From Anaerolineales bacterium (GTDB taxonomy: Bacteria; Chloroflexota; Anaerolineae; Anaerolineales; UBA11858): a stretch of 33,334 bases of DNA. This document shows positions 1-8,357 of this stretch, in pieces. A program made the translations under genes and the position numbers. How positions within the stretch are numbered: position 1 is the first letter of the stretch; the number at the start of each line of letters is the position of its first letter. The notes beneath the pieces are model-generated. The model did no database searches and was not told the origin of the DNA. It saw only the letters and a program-made list of their open reading frames with translations. The DNA lies in the NCBI GenBank assembly GCA_024763275.1, contig JANTFT010000028.1, forward strand, positions 1-33,334, read 5' to 3'.

Positions 1-67
1 TGAAAATTGAAAGGTTTTTTATAAAAATTTAATACAGATCAAACCTGGATCTTCCTTGCTGGAGGAC

Positions 68-107
68 TAAAAAAAAAGGTCCGGCTGGTTTTTCACGCCG
101 GACCTTT
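68..107 (-). terminator. Intrinsic terminator of pnp
   Basis: An 11-bp perfect stem pairs 75-85 with 97-107 around an 11-nt loop. Read on the minus strand it is followed by a run of T (complement of the A run at 69-77). It lies 22 bases past the pnp stop codon and closes the nusA-pnp cluster. Confidence 0.92.
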
Positions 108-128
108 GCTTGCCGTAAGAACTGCTGG

Positions 129-2258
129 TTATTTTTTACGATCAGCCTGCTGGGCTTCTTCCAGGGACCAGCCTTCCAGGACCGCCTGGCGGGAGAGCCG
201 GATTTTTCCGTCCTTACTGATGTCCGTCACCATAACGGTGATCTCGTCCCCAAATTCGACCACATCCTCAACATTCTTGACGTGGCTGGATTCCAGCTGG
301 GAAATATGTACCAGGCCGTCAATGCCCGGGAGTATTTCCACAAAAGCGCCGAAAGTCTTAATGCCCACAACCCGTCCGGTGTAGATACGCCCGATTTCAG
401 GAACAGCGGTCAGCCCTTCGATCCGCTCCTGAGCCATACGGGCACTTTCCGCATTGTCAGAGGCGATATATACCAGGCCGTCATCATCGATATCGATCTT
501 GGCGCCGGTAACTTCCTGGATCTCGCGAATGGTCTTTCCACCGGGACCAATAATGGCTCCGATCTTGTCAACCGGAATGCGGATCGCTTCGATGCGGGGC
601 ACATACGACTTCAGATCCGGCCGCGGGGCTGAGATGGTTTCCAGCATTTTACCCATGATCAGAGCCCGGGCCGCTTTGGACTGTTCCAGGGCCTCAGCCA
701 TGATCTGGGAGGAAAGACCTTTCAATTTGATATCCATCTGCAGGGCCGTGATGCCCTTCTCTGTACCGGCAACTTTAAAGTCCATATTGCCGACGTGGTC
801 TTCCAAACCCTGGATATCGGTCAGTATGGCATAGCGGTCATCTTCTTTTACGAGTCCCATTGCCACACCGGCGACCGGGGCTTTGATGGGAACTCCTGTG
901 TCCATCAGCGAAAGGGTCGATCCACAAACGGATGCCATCGAGGAAGAGCCGTTGGAGGACAGTACTTCTGATACCAACCGGAGAGTATAGGGAAATTCCT
1001 CTTCCGGAGGAATTACCGGCAGCAGCGCCCGCTCAGCCAGGGCACCGTGACCCACCTCGCGGCGGGAAGTTCCCCGCAGGAATCTGACTTCGCCAACCGA
1101 AAACGGTGGGAAGTTGTAGTGGTGCATGTAGCGTTTGGTCTCCACGGGGGAAAGATTATCGATCAGCTGGGCATCCCGCGGTGTTCCCAGGGTGGTCAAG
1201 GTCATCACCTGGGTCAATCCACGGGTGAACAGACCGGAACCGTGCGCCCGGGGGCTGGTGTTGACATCACACCAAATATCGCGGACCGTGGTCAGGTCTC
1301 TCCCATCCGGCCTGATACCCGTCTCGAGAATGCGGGCCCGGATGGCATATTTCAACACCTCTTCAAAGGCCTCTTTGATATCACGGGAAGCGATGTCCTG
1401 ATTCTCAGCAAAGGATTCCAGCACCTCGTCCCGCAGTTTATCCAGAGCTCTCTGGAAATCCACTTTCTCCAGACCCTGCTCCAGGATAGCTTCGATGCCC
1501 GGCAGGGATTTCTCCCGCACCTGGGCTTTCAATTCCTCGCTGACGATGAAGGAAACGTATTCCTTTTTAGCTTTCCCGATTTCCTGAGCCATCTTCTCCT
1601 GAAGCTCGATCAGCGGTTGAATGGCTTTTTGACCCCATTCCAAGGCTTCCAGGATGACCTCTTCAGAGACCTCTTTTGAGTTGCTCTCCACAGTCAGGAT
1701 AGCTTCTTTGCTGCCAGCCATGACCAGATCCAGGTCGGATTCTTTGATCTCATCATAAGTGGGATAGGCTACAAACTTGCCGTTGATGCGCCCCACCCGG
1801 ATGGCCCCAATAGGACCGTCCCAGGGAATATCGGAGATCAACAGCGCTGCCGAAGCGGCAATGATGCCGATGATATCCATAGGCTGCTTGCCATCCGCGG
1901 AAAGCGCGTACAGGATCACCTGGACGGAATTGCGGAGATCTTTCGGGAACAGGGGCCGAATGGGTCGATCGATCAGCCTGGCAGTCAGGGTAGCATCCTC
2001 TCCAGGGCGCCCTTCCCGGCGGAAAAAGCTTCCCGGGATGGAACCACTGGCATACATGCGCTCCTCATAGTTCACTGTGAGCGGGAAAAAATCTGCACTT
2101 TCATTGGCGTCATCGCTCATCGTGGCTGTACCGAGCATTACGGATTCTCCCAGCTGGACAGTCACAGCGCCGCCTGCTTGGGCAGCCAGCCTTCCAGTTT
2201 CAATGAGAATTTCCTTACCATCAATTTCCACTGTATATTTCTTTGATTCTGGTTTCAT
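129..2258 (-). CDS. pnp: Polyribonucleotide nucleotidyltransferase (PNPase)
   Basis: PNPase is a trimeric 3'-to-5' phosphorolytic exoribonuclease of the cytoplasm that degrades mRNA with inorganic phosphate and can also add tails. The 709-residue product has the full family layout: two RNase PH-like cores separated by an alpha-helical linker, a KH domain around residues 560-620 with the GPGG loop near residue 571, and a C-terminal S1 domain (GRIYTGRVVGIKTFGAFVEI) near 625-695. The second core keeps the EDHVGNMDFKVAGT block that carries catalytic aspartates. Length is normal for the family. The ATG at 2256-2258 is preceded by an AGGAGG ribosome binding site (complement of 2265-2270). It is the last gene of the cluster. 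A terminator separates it from rpsO, so it probably has its own promoter and a hairpin leader. Identity is certain; regulation is inferred. Confidence 0.98.
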   Translation of the reverse strand: MKPESKKYTVEIDGKEILIETGRLAAQAGGAVTVQLGESVMLGTATMSDDANESADFFPLTVNYEERMYASGSIPGSFFRREGRPGEDATLTARLIDRPIRPLFPKDLRNSVQVILYALSADGKQPMDIIGIIAASAALLISDIPWDGPIGAIRVGRINGKFVAYPTYDEIKESDLDLVMAGSKEAILTVESNSKEVSEEVILEALEWGQKAIQPLIELQEKMAQEIGKAKKEYVSFIVSEELKAQVREKSLPGIEAILEQGLEKVDFQRALDKLRDEVLESFAENQDIASRDIKEAFEEVLKYAIRARILETGIRPDGRDLTTVRDIWCDVNTSPRAHGSGLFTRGLTQVMTLTTLGTPRDAQLIDNLSPVETKRYMHHYNFPPFSVGEVRFLRGTSRREVGHGALAERALLPVIPPEEEFPYTLRLVSEVLSSNGSSSMASVCGSTLSLMDTGVPIKAPVAGVAMGLVKEDDRYAILTDIQGLEDHVGNMDFKVAGTEKGITALQMDIKLKGLSSQIMAEALEQSKAARALIMGKMLETISAPRPDLKSYVPRIEAIRIPVDKIGAIIGPGGKTIREIQEVTGAKIDIDDDGLVYIASDNAESARMAQERIEGLTAVPEIGRIYTGRVVGIKTFGAFVEILPGIDGLVHISQLESSHVKNVEDVVEFGDEITVMVTDISKDGKIRLSRQAVLEGWSLEEAQQADRKK

Positions 2259-2285
2259 TTTTTTCCTCCTGCCGGTATTCTAAGG

Positions 2286-2344
2286 GTCAGGTATTGGGAG
2301 CTGAGGACAATCTCTTGTCATTACCTCCCAATACCCTACCTGAC
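2286..2344 (-). promoter_or_regulatory. Large hairpin in the pnp leader
   Basis: An imperfect palindrome lies 28 bases upstream of the pnp start. The outer arms 2286-2300 and 2325-2344 pair with one 5-base bulge. The inner arms 2306-2310 and 2315-2319 pair around a tetraloop, after a 5x5 internal loop. There is no T run, so it is not a terminator. In E. coli a double-stranded pnp leader is the site of RNase III cleavage and PNPase autoregulation. An equivalent role here is inference from position and shape only. Confidence 0.6.
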
Positions 2345-2361
2345 TAGAATGCACGGACTTG

Positions 2362-2391
2362 TTTACATTCTAAGTTGGAATTAGGTGTTAA
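2362..2391 (-). promoter_or_regulatory. Possible pnp promoter
   Basis: On the minus strand TTAACA (2391-2386) is followed after 18 bases by TGTAAA (2367-2362). The match is only moderate. It is supported by the rpsO terminator just upstream, which makes a separate pnp promoter likely. The RNA would start close to the base of the 2286-2344 hairpin. Confidence 0.3.
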
Positions 2392-2508
2392 TCGTACATT
2401 TATCTTGTTATTCAGTTTATACCCTCAGGGAGAAATTGATCCACCGCTCTGGTTTGGTCCCCCATCCGACACTACCTAACCGCACCGACAACCGCATTTC
2501 TCTGCTGT

Positions 2509-2526
2509 GCCAGGAATATTCCTGGC
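2509..2526. repeat. 18-base perfect palindrome
   Basis: The sequence GCCAGGAATATTCCTGGC is a perfect inverted repeat with no loop. It sits just beyond the rpsO terminator in the direction of pnp. It could be a dimeric repressor operator or a short hairpin; no known operator family is recognised. Confidence 0.5.
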
Positions 2527-2528
2527 TT

Positions 2529-2569
2529 CTAAAAATAAACCGAGGGGCATCTGGAGCACCCGCTCGGTT
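2529..2569 (-). terminator. Intrinsic terminator after rpsO
   Basis: The arms 2538-2544 and 2563-2569 form a 7-bp stem that continues with three G-C pairs after a single bulged base. On the minus strand the hairpin is followed by a U-rich tail (complement of 2529-2537). It begins 8 bases past the rpsO stop codon. Confidence 0.8.
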
Positions 2570-2577
2570 CAATTTCC

Positions 2578-2850
2578 TTACTTTCTGCGCAAACCCAACC
2601 GATCAGTGATTGCGACGTAGCGTTGATAATCTTCCCGCTTCAAATAGGCCAGCAATCTCCGGCGCTGTCCGACCAGCTTCAACAAACCCCTACGGGAAGA
2701 TTCATCGTGGGAGTGATCCTGAAGATGTTCCGTCAGGTCTGCGATCCGGGTGGTCAGCAAGGCAATTTGAACTTCCGGTGAGCCGGTATCGTTCTGGTGC
2801 CTGCCGAATTCCTTTACTATTTCTTCTTTTTGTGCTTTAGCAATGCTCAT
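2578..2850 (-). CDS. rpsO: 30S ribosomal protein S15
   Basis: S15 is a primary 16S rRNA-binding protein of the small-subunit platform and is needed early in 30S assembly. The 90-residue product has the usual length and the family blocks [19 protein letters not shown] near the N terminus, [33 protein letters not shown] in the middle (two adjoining segments of the helical core), and a basic C terminus. The start ATG has a GAGGAG site about 11 bases upstream. It lies between ribF and pnp, the order found in many bacteria. It has its own TATAAT promoter just before it and a terminator just after it, so it may be transcribed separately from the rest of the cluster. Confidence 0.98.
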   Translation of the reverse strand: MSIAKAQKEEIVKEFGRHQNDTGSPEVQIALLTTRIADLTEHLQDHSHDESSRRGLLKLVGQRRRLLAYLKREDYQRYVAITDRLGLRRK

Positions 2851-2944
2851 GACGTCTGCTATCTCCTCAATTTATCAGTTTCTGCCTTCTAGCAGGTCTC
2901 CAAATCCGCAGGATGCCCCACCGATCGGTCTAGTCAGCACGGAA

Positions 2945-2972
2945 ATTATACCAAACAGAACCGGGTTGGCAA
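2945..2972 (-). promoter_or_regulatory. rpsO promoter (TTGCCA-N16-TATAAT)
   Basis: On the minus strand TTGCCA (2972-2967) and a consensus TATAAT (2950-2945) are separated by 16 bases. Transcription should start near 2938 and give a leader of about 88 bases before rpsO. The leader contains a 10-base palindrome ACCGATCGGT and a small CTGC/GCAG hairpin, possible places for S15 autoregulation (inference). Confidence 0.75.
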
Positions 2973-2978
2973 GGATGC

Positions 2979-3908
2979 TCATTTCCGGTCCAGGATCTCC
3001 CTTGTTCGGGCAACATCTCCCTCGATCTGGGCTATCAGATCGCTAACCCGGTCGAACTTTCGCTCATCCCGCAAGCGCTCAACAAAGTACAGCCTGATTT
3101 GCTGTCCGTAGAGATCACCAGAAAAATCCAGGATATGGGATTCAATACGCGGGCTTTTCAGATCACTTCCAAAGGTCGGCCGAACGCCGATATTGGTCAC
3201 AGCAGACCTGTATTCACCTCCGACAACCGCCCGGCAGGCATATACACCCTGTTTGAGATCCACCAATTCCGGGTGGACCTCAAGATTGCTGGTGGCAAAT
3301 CCCAGGCTTTTCCCACGATTATCACCCCTGATCACCGCGCCACTGATCTCGAAATCCCGTCCCAGTAACGCGGCAGCTTTATGAACATCCCCTTCCCGGA
3401 GCAAGCGTCGGATCCTGCTGGATGAAACCAGGTCACCGGCAACCTGGTAAGGGGGTATTTCCAGGATCTGGAACCCAACTTGCGAGCCAATTTCCCGTAA
3501 GACCACACCAGTACCTTCCCTGTCTTTTCCCAGGGCGAAGTCATAACCAATCATCAGATTCTCAAAGCCGAAAGCTTGATGCAGGCTGGAAATAAAATCC
3601 CTGGCAGACAACCGCGAGGTTTCCAGGCTGAAAGGGTAGGTAAAGACCACATCGACGCCCATTTCCTCCAGGATCCGGGCTCGGGCATCCGGAAGAGTGA
3701 GGTAAAAGGGACGGGTTTCCCCTTTCAGGACCAGCTGGGGATGGGGGAAAAAAGTAACCACAACGGAAGGAAGGCCGGCAGCCCGGGCGCCTTCCACCAG
3801 AGGGCGAATGATCTGCTGGTGGCCGAGATGCAGACCATCAAAACTTCCTATGGTCATCCAGGACCGTTCCAGCTTCAGCTCGTTGAGATCATGAATGTGC
3901 TGCATCAT
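2979..3908 (-). CDS. ribF: Bifunctional riboflavin kinase / FAD synthetase
   Basis: RibF phosphorylates riboflavin to FMN and adenylylates FMN to FAD in the cytoplasm. The 309-residue product has the N-terminal FAD synthetase nucleotidyl-transfer domain, with GSFDGLHLGHQQII at about residues 22-35. The C-terminal flavokinase domain is also present, with the block RGKSLGFATSNL and the downstream NIGVRPTF and ESHILDF motifs. Length is typical. The start is 7 bases past the truB stop, so the two are co-transcribed. No FMN riboswitch is seen, as expected for a housekeeping copy inside the translation cluster. FAD supplied by this enzyme would serve the Etf/Fix flavoproteins at the far end of the window, but that is a general metabolic link only. 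Confidence 0.96.
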   Translation of the reverse strand: MMQHIHDLNELKLERSWMTIGSFDGLHLGHQQIIRPLVEGARAAGLPSVVVTFFPHPQLVLKGETRPFYLTLPDARARILEEMGVDVVFTYPFSLETSRLSARDFISSLHQAFGFENLMIGYDFALGKDREGTGVVLREIGSQVGFQILEIPPYQVAGDLVSSSRIRRLLREGDVHKAAALLGRDFEISGAVIRGDNRGKSLGFATSNLEVHPELVDLKQGVYACRAVVGGEYRSAVTNIGVRPTFGSDLKSPRIESHILDFSGDLYGQQIRLYFVERLRDERKFDRVSDLIAQIEGDVARTREILDRK

Positions 3909-3915
3909 ACCAGGA

Positions 3916-4827
3916 TCAGGAGGTCAAAAATACTTTGCGCGGCTGCCAGAGATTTTCCCCTTCAACCACTTCCAGCAGAGCAATCAAATCCCCCTGCTCA
4001 CTCAGTCCACGCGCCCAGCCGCTGTCACCTGGTTGGGCTGGGATGCGGTGGCCGTGCTTGATCTTATCCACATCCTCAGGGGTAAGCTCAACCGTATGCC
4101 AGTCCGCAAGCGTTTCAGCGGCAGGAATCAGATATTTATACCAATCCCCCACCTCAAAGGCTTCTTGCAGGTCCTGGAGGCGGACGGCATCACGCAGAGT
4201 GAATTGACCGTTCTTTGTGCGCCTCAAGCCGGTCAGGTGGGCTCCCACACCAAGATCATTGCCCAGATCATTGGCCAGGGAACGCACATAGGTTCCCGAC
4301 GAGGCATAAACGTCGACTACAGCCTCCGGGGGCGCCCATTCCAGCAGCTCCAGGTTGTAAACGTTGATCATGCGAGGTTCAAGCTCCACTTCCTCGCCGC
4401 GGCGGGCCAGGTTATAAGCCTTTTCACCGTTGATCTTAATGGCAGAATGAGCAGGAGGCACTTGAGCGATCTTGCCCTCGTAATTACGCAGCAATTTCTG
4501 AAAATCTTCCTCGGTAAGATGATCAACAGATTTGGTCTCTCCTACCTGTTTTCCTTCCGTATCATAAGTATCGGTAGCAACTCCGAAACGCACAATGGCC
4601 TGATAGCGCTTGTCCGAGGCTGAAAGGAATTCGCTCAAGCGTACTGCCGGGCCAATCAGCACAACCAGTACACCGGAGGCCCGGGGATCCAAAGTGCCAG
4701 TATGTCCAGCCCTGCGGATCCCGGTGCCCTGACGGATCACCTTGACGACATCGTGCGAGGTCATCCCAACCGGTTTATCGACAACCAATGCACCTGTAAC
4801 AAAATCCTTTAAATCATCTTTGTTCAT
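3916..4827 (-). CDS. truB: tRNA pseudouridine(55) synthase
   Basis: TruB isomerises U55 in the T-loop of nearly all elongator tRNAs to pseudouridine and also acts as a tRNA folding chaperone. The 303-residue product starts with the family block ALVVDKPVGMTSHDVV. It carries the catalytic motif GHTGTLDPRASG with the nucleophilic aspartate at residue 47, followed by KRYQA and the later GTYVRSLANDLG block. The C-terminal 60 or so residues look like a small PUA-like extension. It sits between the DHH phosphoesterase (34-base gap) and ribF (7-base gap), the canonical position. Confidence 0.97.
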   Translation of the reverse strand: MNKDDLKDFVTGALVVDKPVGMTSHDVVKVIRQGTGIRRAGHTGTLDPRASGVLVVLIGPAVRLSEFLSASDKRYQAIVRFGVATDTYDTEGKQVGETKSVDHLTEEDFQKLLRNYEGKIAQVPPAHSAIKINGEKAYNLARRGEEVELEPRMINVYNLELLEWAPPEAVVDVYASSGTYVRSLANDLGNDLGVGAHLTGLRRTKNGQFTLRDAVRLQDLQEAFEVGDWYKYLIPAAETLADWHTVELTPEDVDKIKHGHRIPAQPGDSGWARGLSEQGDLIALLEVVEGENLWQPRKVFLTS

Positions 4828-4861
4828 TCAACAAACTCCCCAGCTGATCATATACTGAAAA

Positions 4862-5827
4862 TCAGCTTTTTCCGGAACGACCCATGGATTTGCGAGTCGC
4901 TTCCAGCACTTCTTCCTGCACCCGTTCCAGGTCACCTCTAATTTCCGCGCCAGCGGCAGGTTTATGGCCACCTCCCCCGAACTGGGTGGCAATGCTGGCA
5001 ACATCAAATCCCGGCTGGGACCGCCAGCTTACCTTAACTGTTCCATCAGTTTGTTCCACAAACACCACACAAATGTCTGTATCTCTGATCCGGGACAGGA
5101 CATTTACCAGGTCAGCATCATCCCTGCCGGAGTACTCTGCTATCCGGCGATCTTCCAGGTTAAGCGAAGTCCACACCAGGCGGTCCTGCAGCTTGATCCG
5201 CGACAATCCCTGACCCCAGTAGCGAACGGCCTCAAAGGACTTTTCAAGCATGGCCTTGCGGTAAAGCTCCTGCATATTGGCGCCCTTCTCCATCAGATCA
5301 GCGGCAATGCGCAGTGTCCGGGGGGTGGTGTTGGAGGTTCGGAAACCCAGGCTGTCCGTGAGCAGCCCGGTCAGCAGGGCTTCTGCGACGGGCAGACTGA
5401 TGGGATAGGAAAGCGTCAGAGCCAAATCATAGATAATCTCCACAGTGGCAACTGCGTCATCCTTAACAATATTCAATCTCGCAAAATGGGTATTGGTAGG
5501 ATGGTGATCGATATTCACATCCGGCTCACCGTATTCATCCAGGACACTGCCGATGCGCTCAATGTCTGAACTGTCAACGACAATGATCAGGTCGTAGATA
5601 CCATCCACTTTTCGGGAAACCCGATCTGCACCTGTCAGGTGGCAAAATACCAGCGGGACACCATCTTCCAGGACAAAGTTAACTTCCTTGCCCAATTCCT
5701 CAAGCATCAACCCCAAACCCAGCAGGGAACCGACCGCATCGCCATCAGGCCTGATGTGGGAGATGACCAGCAGGCGTTCTGCCCGGGAAACCAGGGACCC
5801 AAAATCCTCTATCTGCTCGCTATTCAT
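4862..5827 (-). CDS. nrnA: DHH-family phosphoesterase, NrnA-like (nanoRNase / pAp phosphatase)
   Basis: Members of this family degrade 2-5 nt RNA oligomers and in many species dephosphorylate pAp; some hydrolyse cyclic dinucleotide products. The product (321 residues from the start used here) has all DHH motifs: SHIRPDGDAVGS near residue 22, VVDSSD, the signature IDHHPTN, and the C-terminal DHHA1 substrate loop FGGGGHKPAAG. The frame is open up to an ATG at 5866, 47 bases inside rbfA. In-frame ATGs occur at 5836 and 5827. I chose 5827 because it places the first DHH motif at the usual distance from the N terminus; no candidate has a strong Shine-Dalgarno. The start overlaps the rbfA end by 8 bases, suggesting translational coupling. 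Placement between rbfA and truB is usual. Exact substrate is not readable from sequence. Confidence 0.92.
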   Translation of the reverse strand: MNSEQIEDFGSLVSRAERLLVISHIRPDGDAVGSLLGLGLMLEELGKEVNFVLEDGVPLVFCHLTGADRVSRKVDGIYDLIIVVDSSDIERIGSVLDEYGEPDVNIDHHPTNTHFARLNIVKDDAVATVEIIYDLALTLSYPISLPVAEALLTGLLTDSLGFRTSNTTPRTLRIAADLMEKGANMQELYRKAMLEKSFEAVRYWGQGLSRIKLQDRLVWTSLNLEDRRIAEYSGRDDADLVNVLSRIRDTDICVVFVEQTDGTVKVSWRSQPGFDVASIATQFGGGGHKPAAGAEIRGDLERVQEEVLEATRKSMGRSGKS

Positions 5828-6194
5828 CCTGGTCATCCAGCCCTTTTTGCTCTTCCAATTCAGCAAATATCTGATCCAGGCGCTCCACCCGCTCAGGAGT
5901 TGGATCCCAGTGAAACCTTATCTGAGGGAAACTCCGCAAATGGGAGATGCTCATCACCAGCTGGGAGCGGATAAAGCCCGCAGCCCGCTGCAAAGCCCGC
6001 ATGATCTCATCTTTCCGCTCCGACCCGTGCGCAGCGGTAACGTAAATATCCGCATAGGCCAGCTCCCGATCCACGTCCACACTGGTAACATTCACCCCTT
6101 CCAGGCGGGGATCGCTGATTTCCTGCAGGAATAACAAGGTCAGGTCCCGCTGAATGCGGTCAGCTATTCGTTCGCTTCTAGATTCTGAAACCAT
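5820..6194 (-). CDS. rbfA: Ribosome-binding factor A
   Basis: RbfA is a KH-fold protein that binds the immature 30S subunit near the 5' end of 16S rRNA and assists its late maturation and cold adaptation. The 124-residue product shows the family features: an N-terminal helix (RSERIADRIQRDLTLLFLQE), the ISDPRLEGVNVTSVDVDRELAYADIYV block, and a C-terminal RFHWDPTPERVERLDQI segment. It starts 7 bases after the infB stop and overlaps the start of the DHH gene, so the three genes form one transcription unit. The acidic C-terminal end is unremarkable. Confidence 0.96.
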   Translation of the reverse strand: MVSESRSERIADRIQRDLTLLFLQEISDPRLEGVNVTSVDVDRELAYADIYVTAAHGSERKDEIMRALQRAAGFIRSQLVMSISHLRSFPQIRFHWDPTPERVERLDQIFAELEEQKGLDDQDE

Positions 6195-6201
6195 ATGTTA
6201 C

Positions 6202-8007
6202 CTATACTGCTGATACCATCTCAATAACATAACTTTCCAGGATATCGCCCTCCTGGAAATCGGAGAAACCTTTTAATCCCACACCGCACTCGAAGCCTTC
6301 CCGAACCTCATTGACATCATCCTGGTGGCGTTTCAGGGAAGCAATGCCGCCTTCGAAAGCGATTTTGCCCTCCCGGAGCACACGGATTTTGGCGTTGCGC
6401 CGGATCTCTCCGCTTTCCACACGGCAGCCAGCCACCTGGTCATACTTTCCGGAAGGAAAGACCTTCAGCACCTGAGCCCGGCCGATGAGGATCTTCTTCT
6501 CAACCGGCTCAAGCATACCCTGGAGAGCTTTTTCAATGTCTTCGATCAGGTGATAGATGATCTTATACTTGCGGATCGATATGCCTTCGCTGTCAGCTAA
6601 ACGCTTGGCCGCATTATCGGGGTCCACATTGAACCCGATAATGATGGACTTGGTGGCTGAAGCCAGCATGACATCATCATTGGTGATGCGGCCCGTGGCA
6701 GCATGGATCACTTTGACGCCGATATTCTGTTCCCCACCGCTTTTCAGGTCTTTCACGGAGGAAACAATCGGTTCTAGAGAGCCCTGGACATCCGCTTTGA
6801 TGATCAACCGGAGCTCATCCTCTTCTCCTGCCTGCACCCGGGCAAAGAGCTGCTCCAGACTGGCCGCAGACTCAGCGTCCGCCTCTTTGCGACCAGCTTC
6901 AAGCTGGCGGTTATCGATGATTTCCCGGGCTGCTTTTTCGCTTTCCACAACGTTGAAAAGCTCGCCGGCTTTGGGCACATCGCTCAAACCCATCACCGAT
7001 ACCGGCACAGAGGGTCCAGCTTCAGTGATCTTTGCGCCAGTGTAATCGAACATAGCTTTTATGCGTCCGTAGGAATTACCAGCCAGGACGGTATCACCAG
7101 TTCTCAAAGTACCGTTCTGCACCAGCAGAGTTGCCATCACGCCCCTCCCCTTGGTCAGTTCGGCTTCAATGACTGTGCCAAAGACCTCACCCTGAGGATT
7201 GGCCAGGATCTCCAGGTCATCTGCTACCAGCAAAATGGCTTCTAACAGGTCTTCCAAACCGATTTTCTCCGTCGCTGAGAGGGGAACAAAAATGGTATCA
7301 CCATCCCAGTCGTCAGGAACGATGCCGATATCTGCCAGCTGCTGTTTGACCTGCTCGGGCGCCGCGTTGTCCTTATCAATTTTATTGAGAGCAACGATCA
7401 TAGCAACTTGCGCTGCCCGGCTATGGGCGATAGCTTCCTCTGTCTGCGGCATGACACCATCATCAGCAGCCACAACCAGGATGACAATATCAGCTCCCTG
7501 GGCGCCGCGGGCCCGCATGGCAGTGAAAGCCGCGTGGCCAGGCGTGTCGAGGAAGGTGATGGTCCTGCCCTTATGCTCGATCTGGTAGGCGCCAATATGC
7601 TGGGTGATCCCGCCTGCTTCTCCTGCTGCCACCGAGGTATCCCGGATGGCATCCAGCAGAGAAGTCTTTCCGTGATCAACATGGCCGAGGATGGCGACTA
7701 CCGGCGGACGCCTTTCCAGCTGGCTCAGATCCTCTTCTTCCAGTTTCTTACGCCAGAGAGGAACCTCAACCTCTTCGATGGCTTCCTCTTCTACTACCTG
7801 GATTGGGACAGCCTCGAATCCCATTTCCGCAGAGACAATTGCAGCTGTATCAAAATCAATCTCTTGATTGATATTAGCCATCATGCCGTTCGCCATCAAG
7901 GTCTTGATGACCTCAATCGGACTGGCTTCCAATGTTTGAGCCAGTTCCCGGACAGTGATGCTGACTGGCAGTTCTATTGTTTTGTTCTCTTGTCCGTTTT
8001 CACTCAT
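6202..8007 (-). CDS. infB: Translation initiation factor IF-2 (short form)
   Basis: IF-2 is the GTPase that brings fMet-tRNA to the 30S subunit and promotes subunit joining. At 601 residues it is much shorter than the E. coli (about 890) and B. subtilis (about 716) proteins. The N-terminal region is reduced to one IF-2N-like module (residues 14-65) and a short acidic linker. The G domain is complete, with GHVDHGKT near residue 106, DTPGHAAF near 152, NKID near 205 and the LSA loop after it. The beta-barrel domain II, domain III and the C-terminal fMet-tRNA-binding domain ([23 protein letters not shown]) follow. A GAGGT site precedes the ATG. It follows ylxR with a 48-base gap, and no ylxQ lies between them. 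Confidence 0.98.
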   Translation of the reverse strand: MSENGQENKTIELPVSITVRELAQTLEASPIEVIKTLMANGMMANINQEIDFDTAAIVSAEMGFEAVPIQVVEEEAIEEVEVPLWRKKLEEEDLSQLERRPPVVAILGHVDHGKTSLLDAIRDTSVAAGEAGGITQHIGAYQIEHKGRTITFLDTPGHAAFTAMRARGAQGADIVILVVAADDGVMPQTEEAIAHSRAAQVAMIVALNKIDKDNAAPEQVKQQLADIGIVPDDWDGDTIFVPLSATEKIGLEDLLEAILLVADDLEILANPQGEVFGTVIEAELTKGRGVMATLLVQNGTLRTGDTVLAGNSYGRIKAMFDYTGAKITEAGPSVPVSVMGLSDVPKAGELFNVVESEKAAREIIDNRQLEAGRKEADAESAASLEQLFARVQAGEEDELRLIIKADVQGSLEPIVSSVKDLKSGGEQNIGVKVIHAATGRITNDDVMLASATKSIIIGFNVDPDNAAKRLADSEGISIRKYKIIYHLIEDIEKALQGMLEPVEKKILIGRAQVLKVFPSGKYDQVAGCRVESGEIRRNAKIRVLREGKIAFEGGIASLKRHQDDVNEVREGFECGVGLKGFSDFQEGDILESYVIEMVSAV

Positions 8008-8055
8008 ATATTACCTCGCTGGTTCTGGTTGCTTGCGATCACCCAGGATCGGTCT

Positions 8056-8343
8056 TCATTGATCCGCTTGCAGCTCAGCCGGGAGGGACTCCAGATAAGC
8101 CCTCAACCTTTCCCTGTCCCTGTCTGATAAATTCGTTCTCAGAGCTTTGGAAAGATTCTTTTTAATGCCTCTCTCCCAGCAAGACGGGTTAGCGTGCAGA
8201 TAAGCCCCCCGGCCGGGGTGTTTACCGGTCTCGTCCACAAATACTCCGTCCGGAGTCCGCACAATCCGCACCAGAGTTTTCTTATCCTGGCTCTGCTGGC
8301 AGGCCACACACATTCGCTGGGGTACATGTTTCCGTCTTGGCAT
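8056..8343 (-). CDS. ylxR: YlxR-family RNA-binding protein (RnpM-like)
   Basis: YlxR proteins are small basic proteins found next to nusA; the B. subtilis member binds RNase P RNA and modulates RNase P (RnpM). The 95-residue product has the family features: RMCVACQQS near the N terminus with a CxxC pair, LVRIVRTPDG, the signature GRGAYLH, and a C-terminal helical segment. The start is 14 bases past the nusA stop, so it is co-transcribed with nusA and infB. The fold is certain; activity in this organism is inferred. Confidence 0.94.
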   Translation of the reverse strand: MPRRKHVPQRMCVACQQSQDKKTLVRIVRTPDGVFVDETGKHPGRGAYLHANPSCWERGIKKNLSKALRTNLSDRDRERLRAYLESLPAELQADQ

Positions 8344-8357
8344 GCTGTCAGTCCAAA

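Larger units (their letters stand above)
2259..2577. other. Gene-free rpsO-pnp spacer
   Basis: This 319-base spacer holds, in minus-strand order, the rpsO terminator (2529-2569), an 18-base perfect palindrome (2509-2526), a weak promoter candidate (2362-2391), the pnp leader hairpin (2286-2344) and the pnp ribosome binding site. The short plus-strand reading frame crossing it has no recognisable protein features and is not called. Confidence 0.7.
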
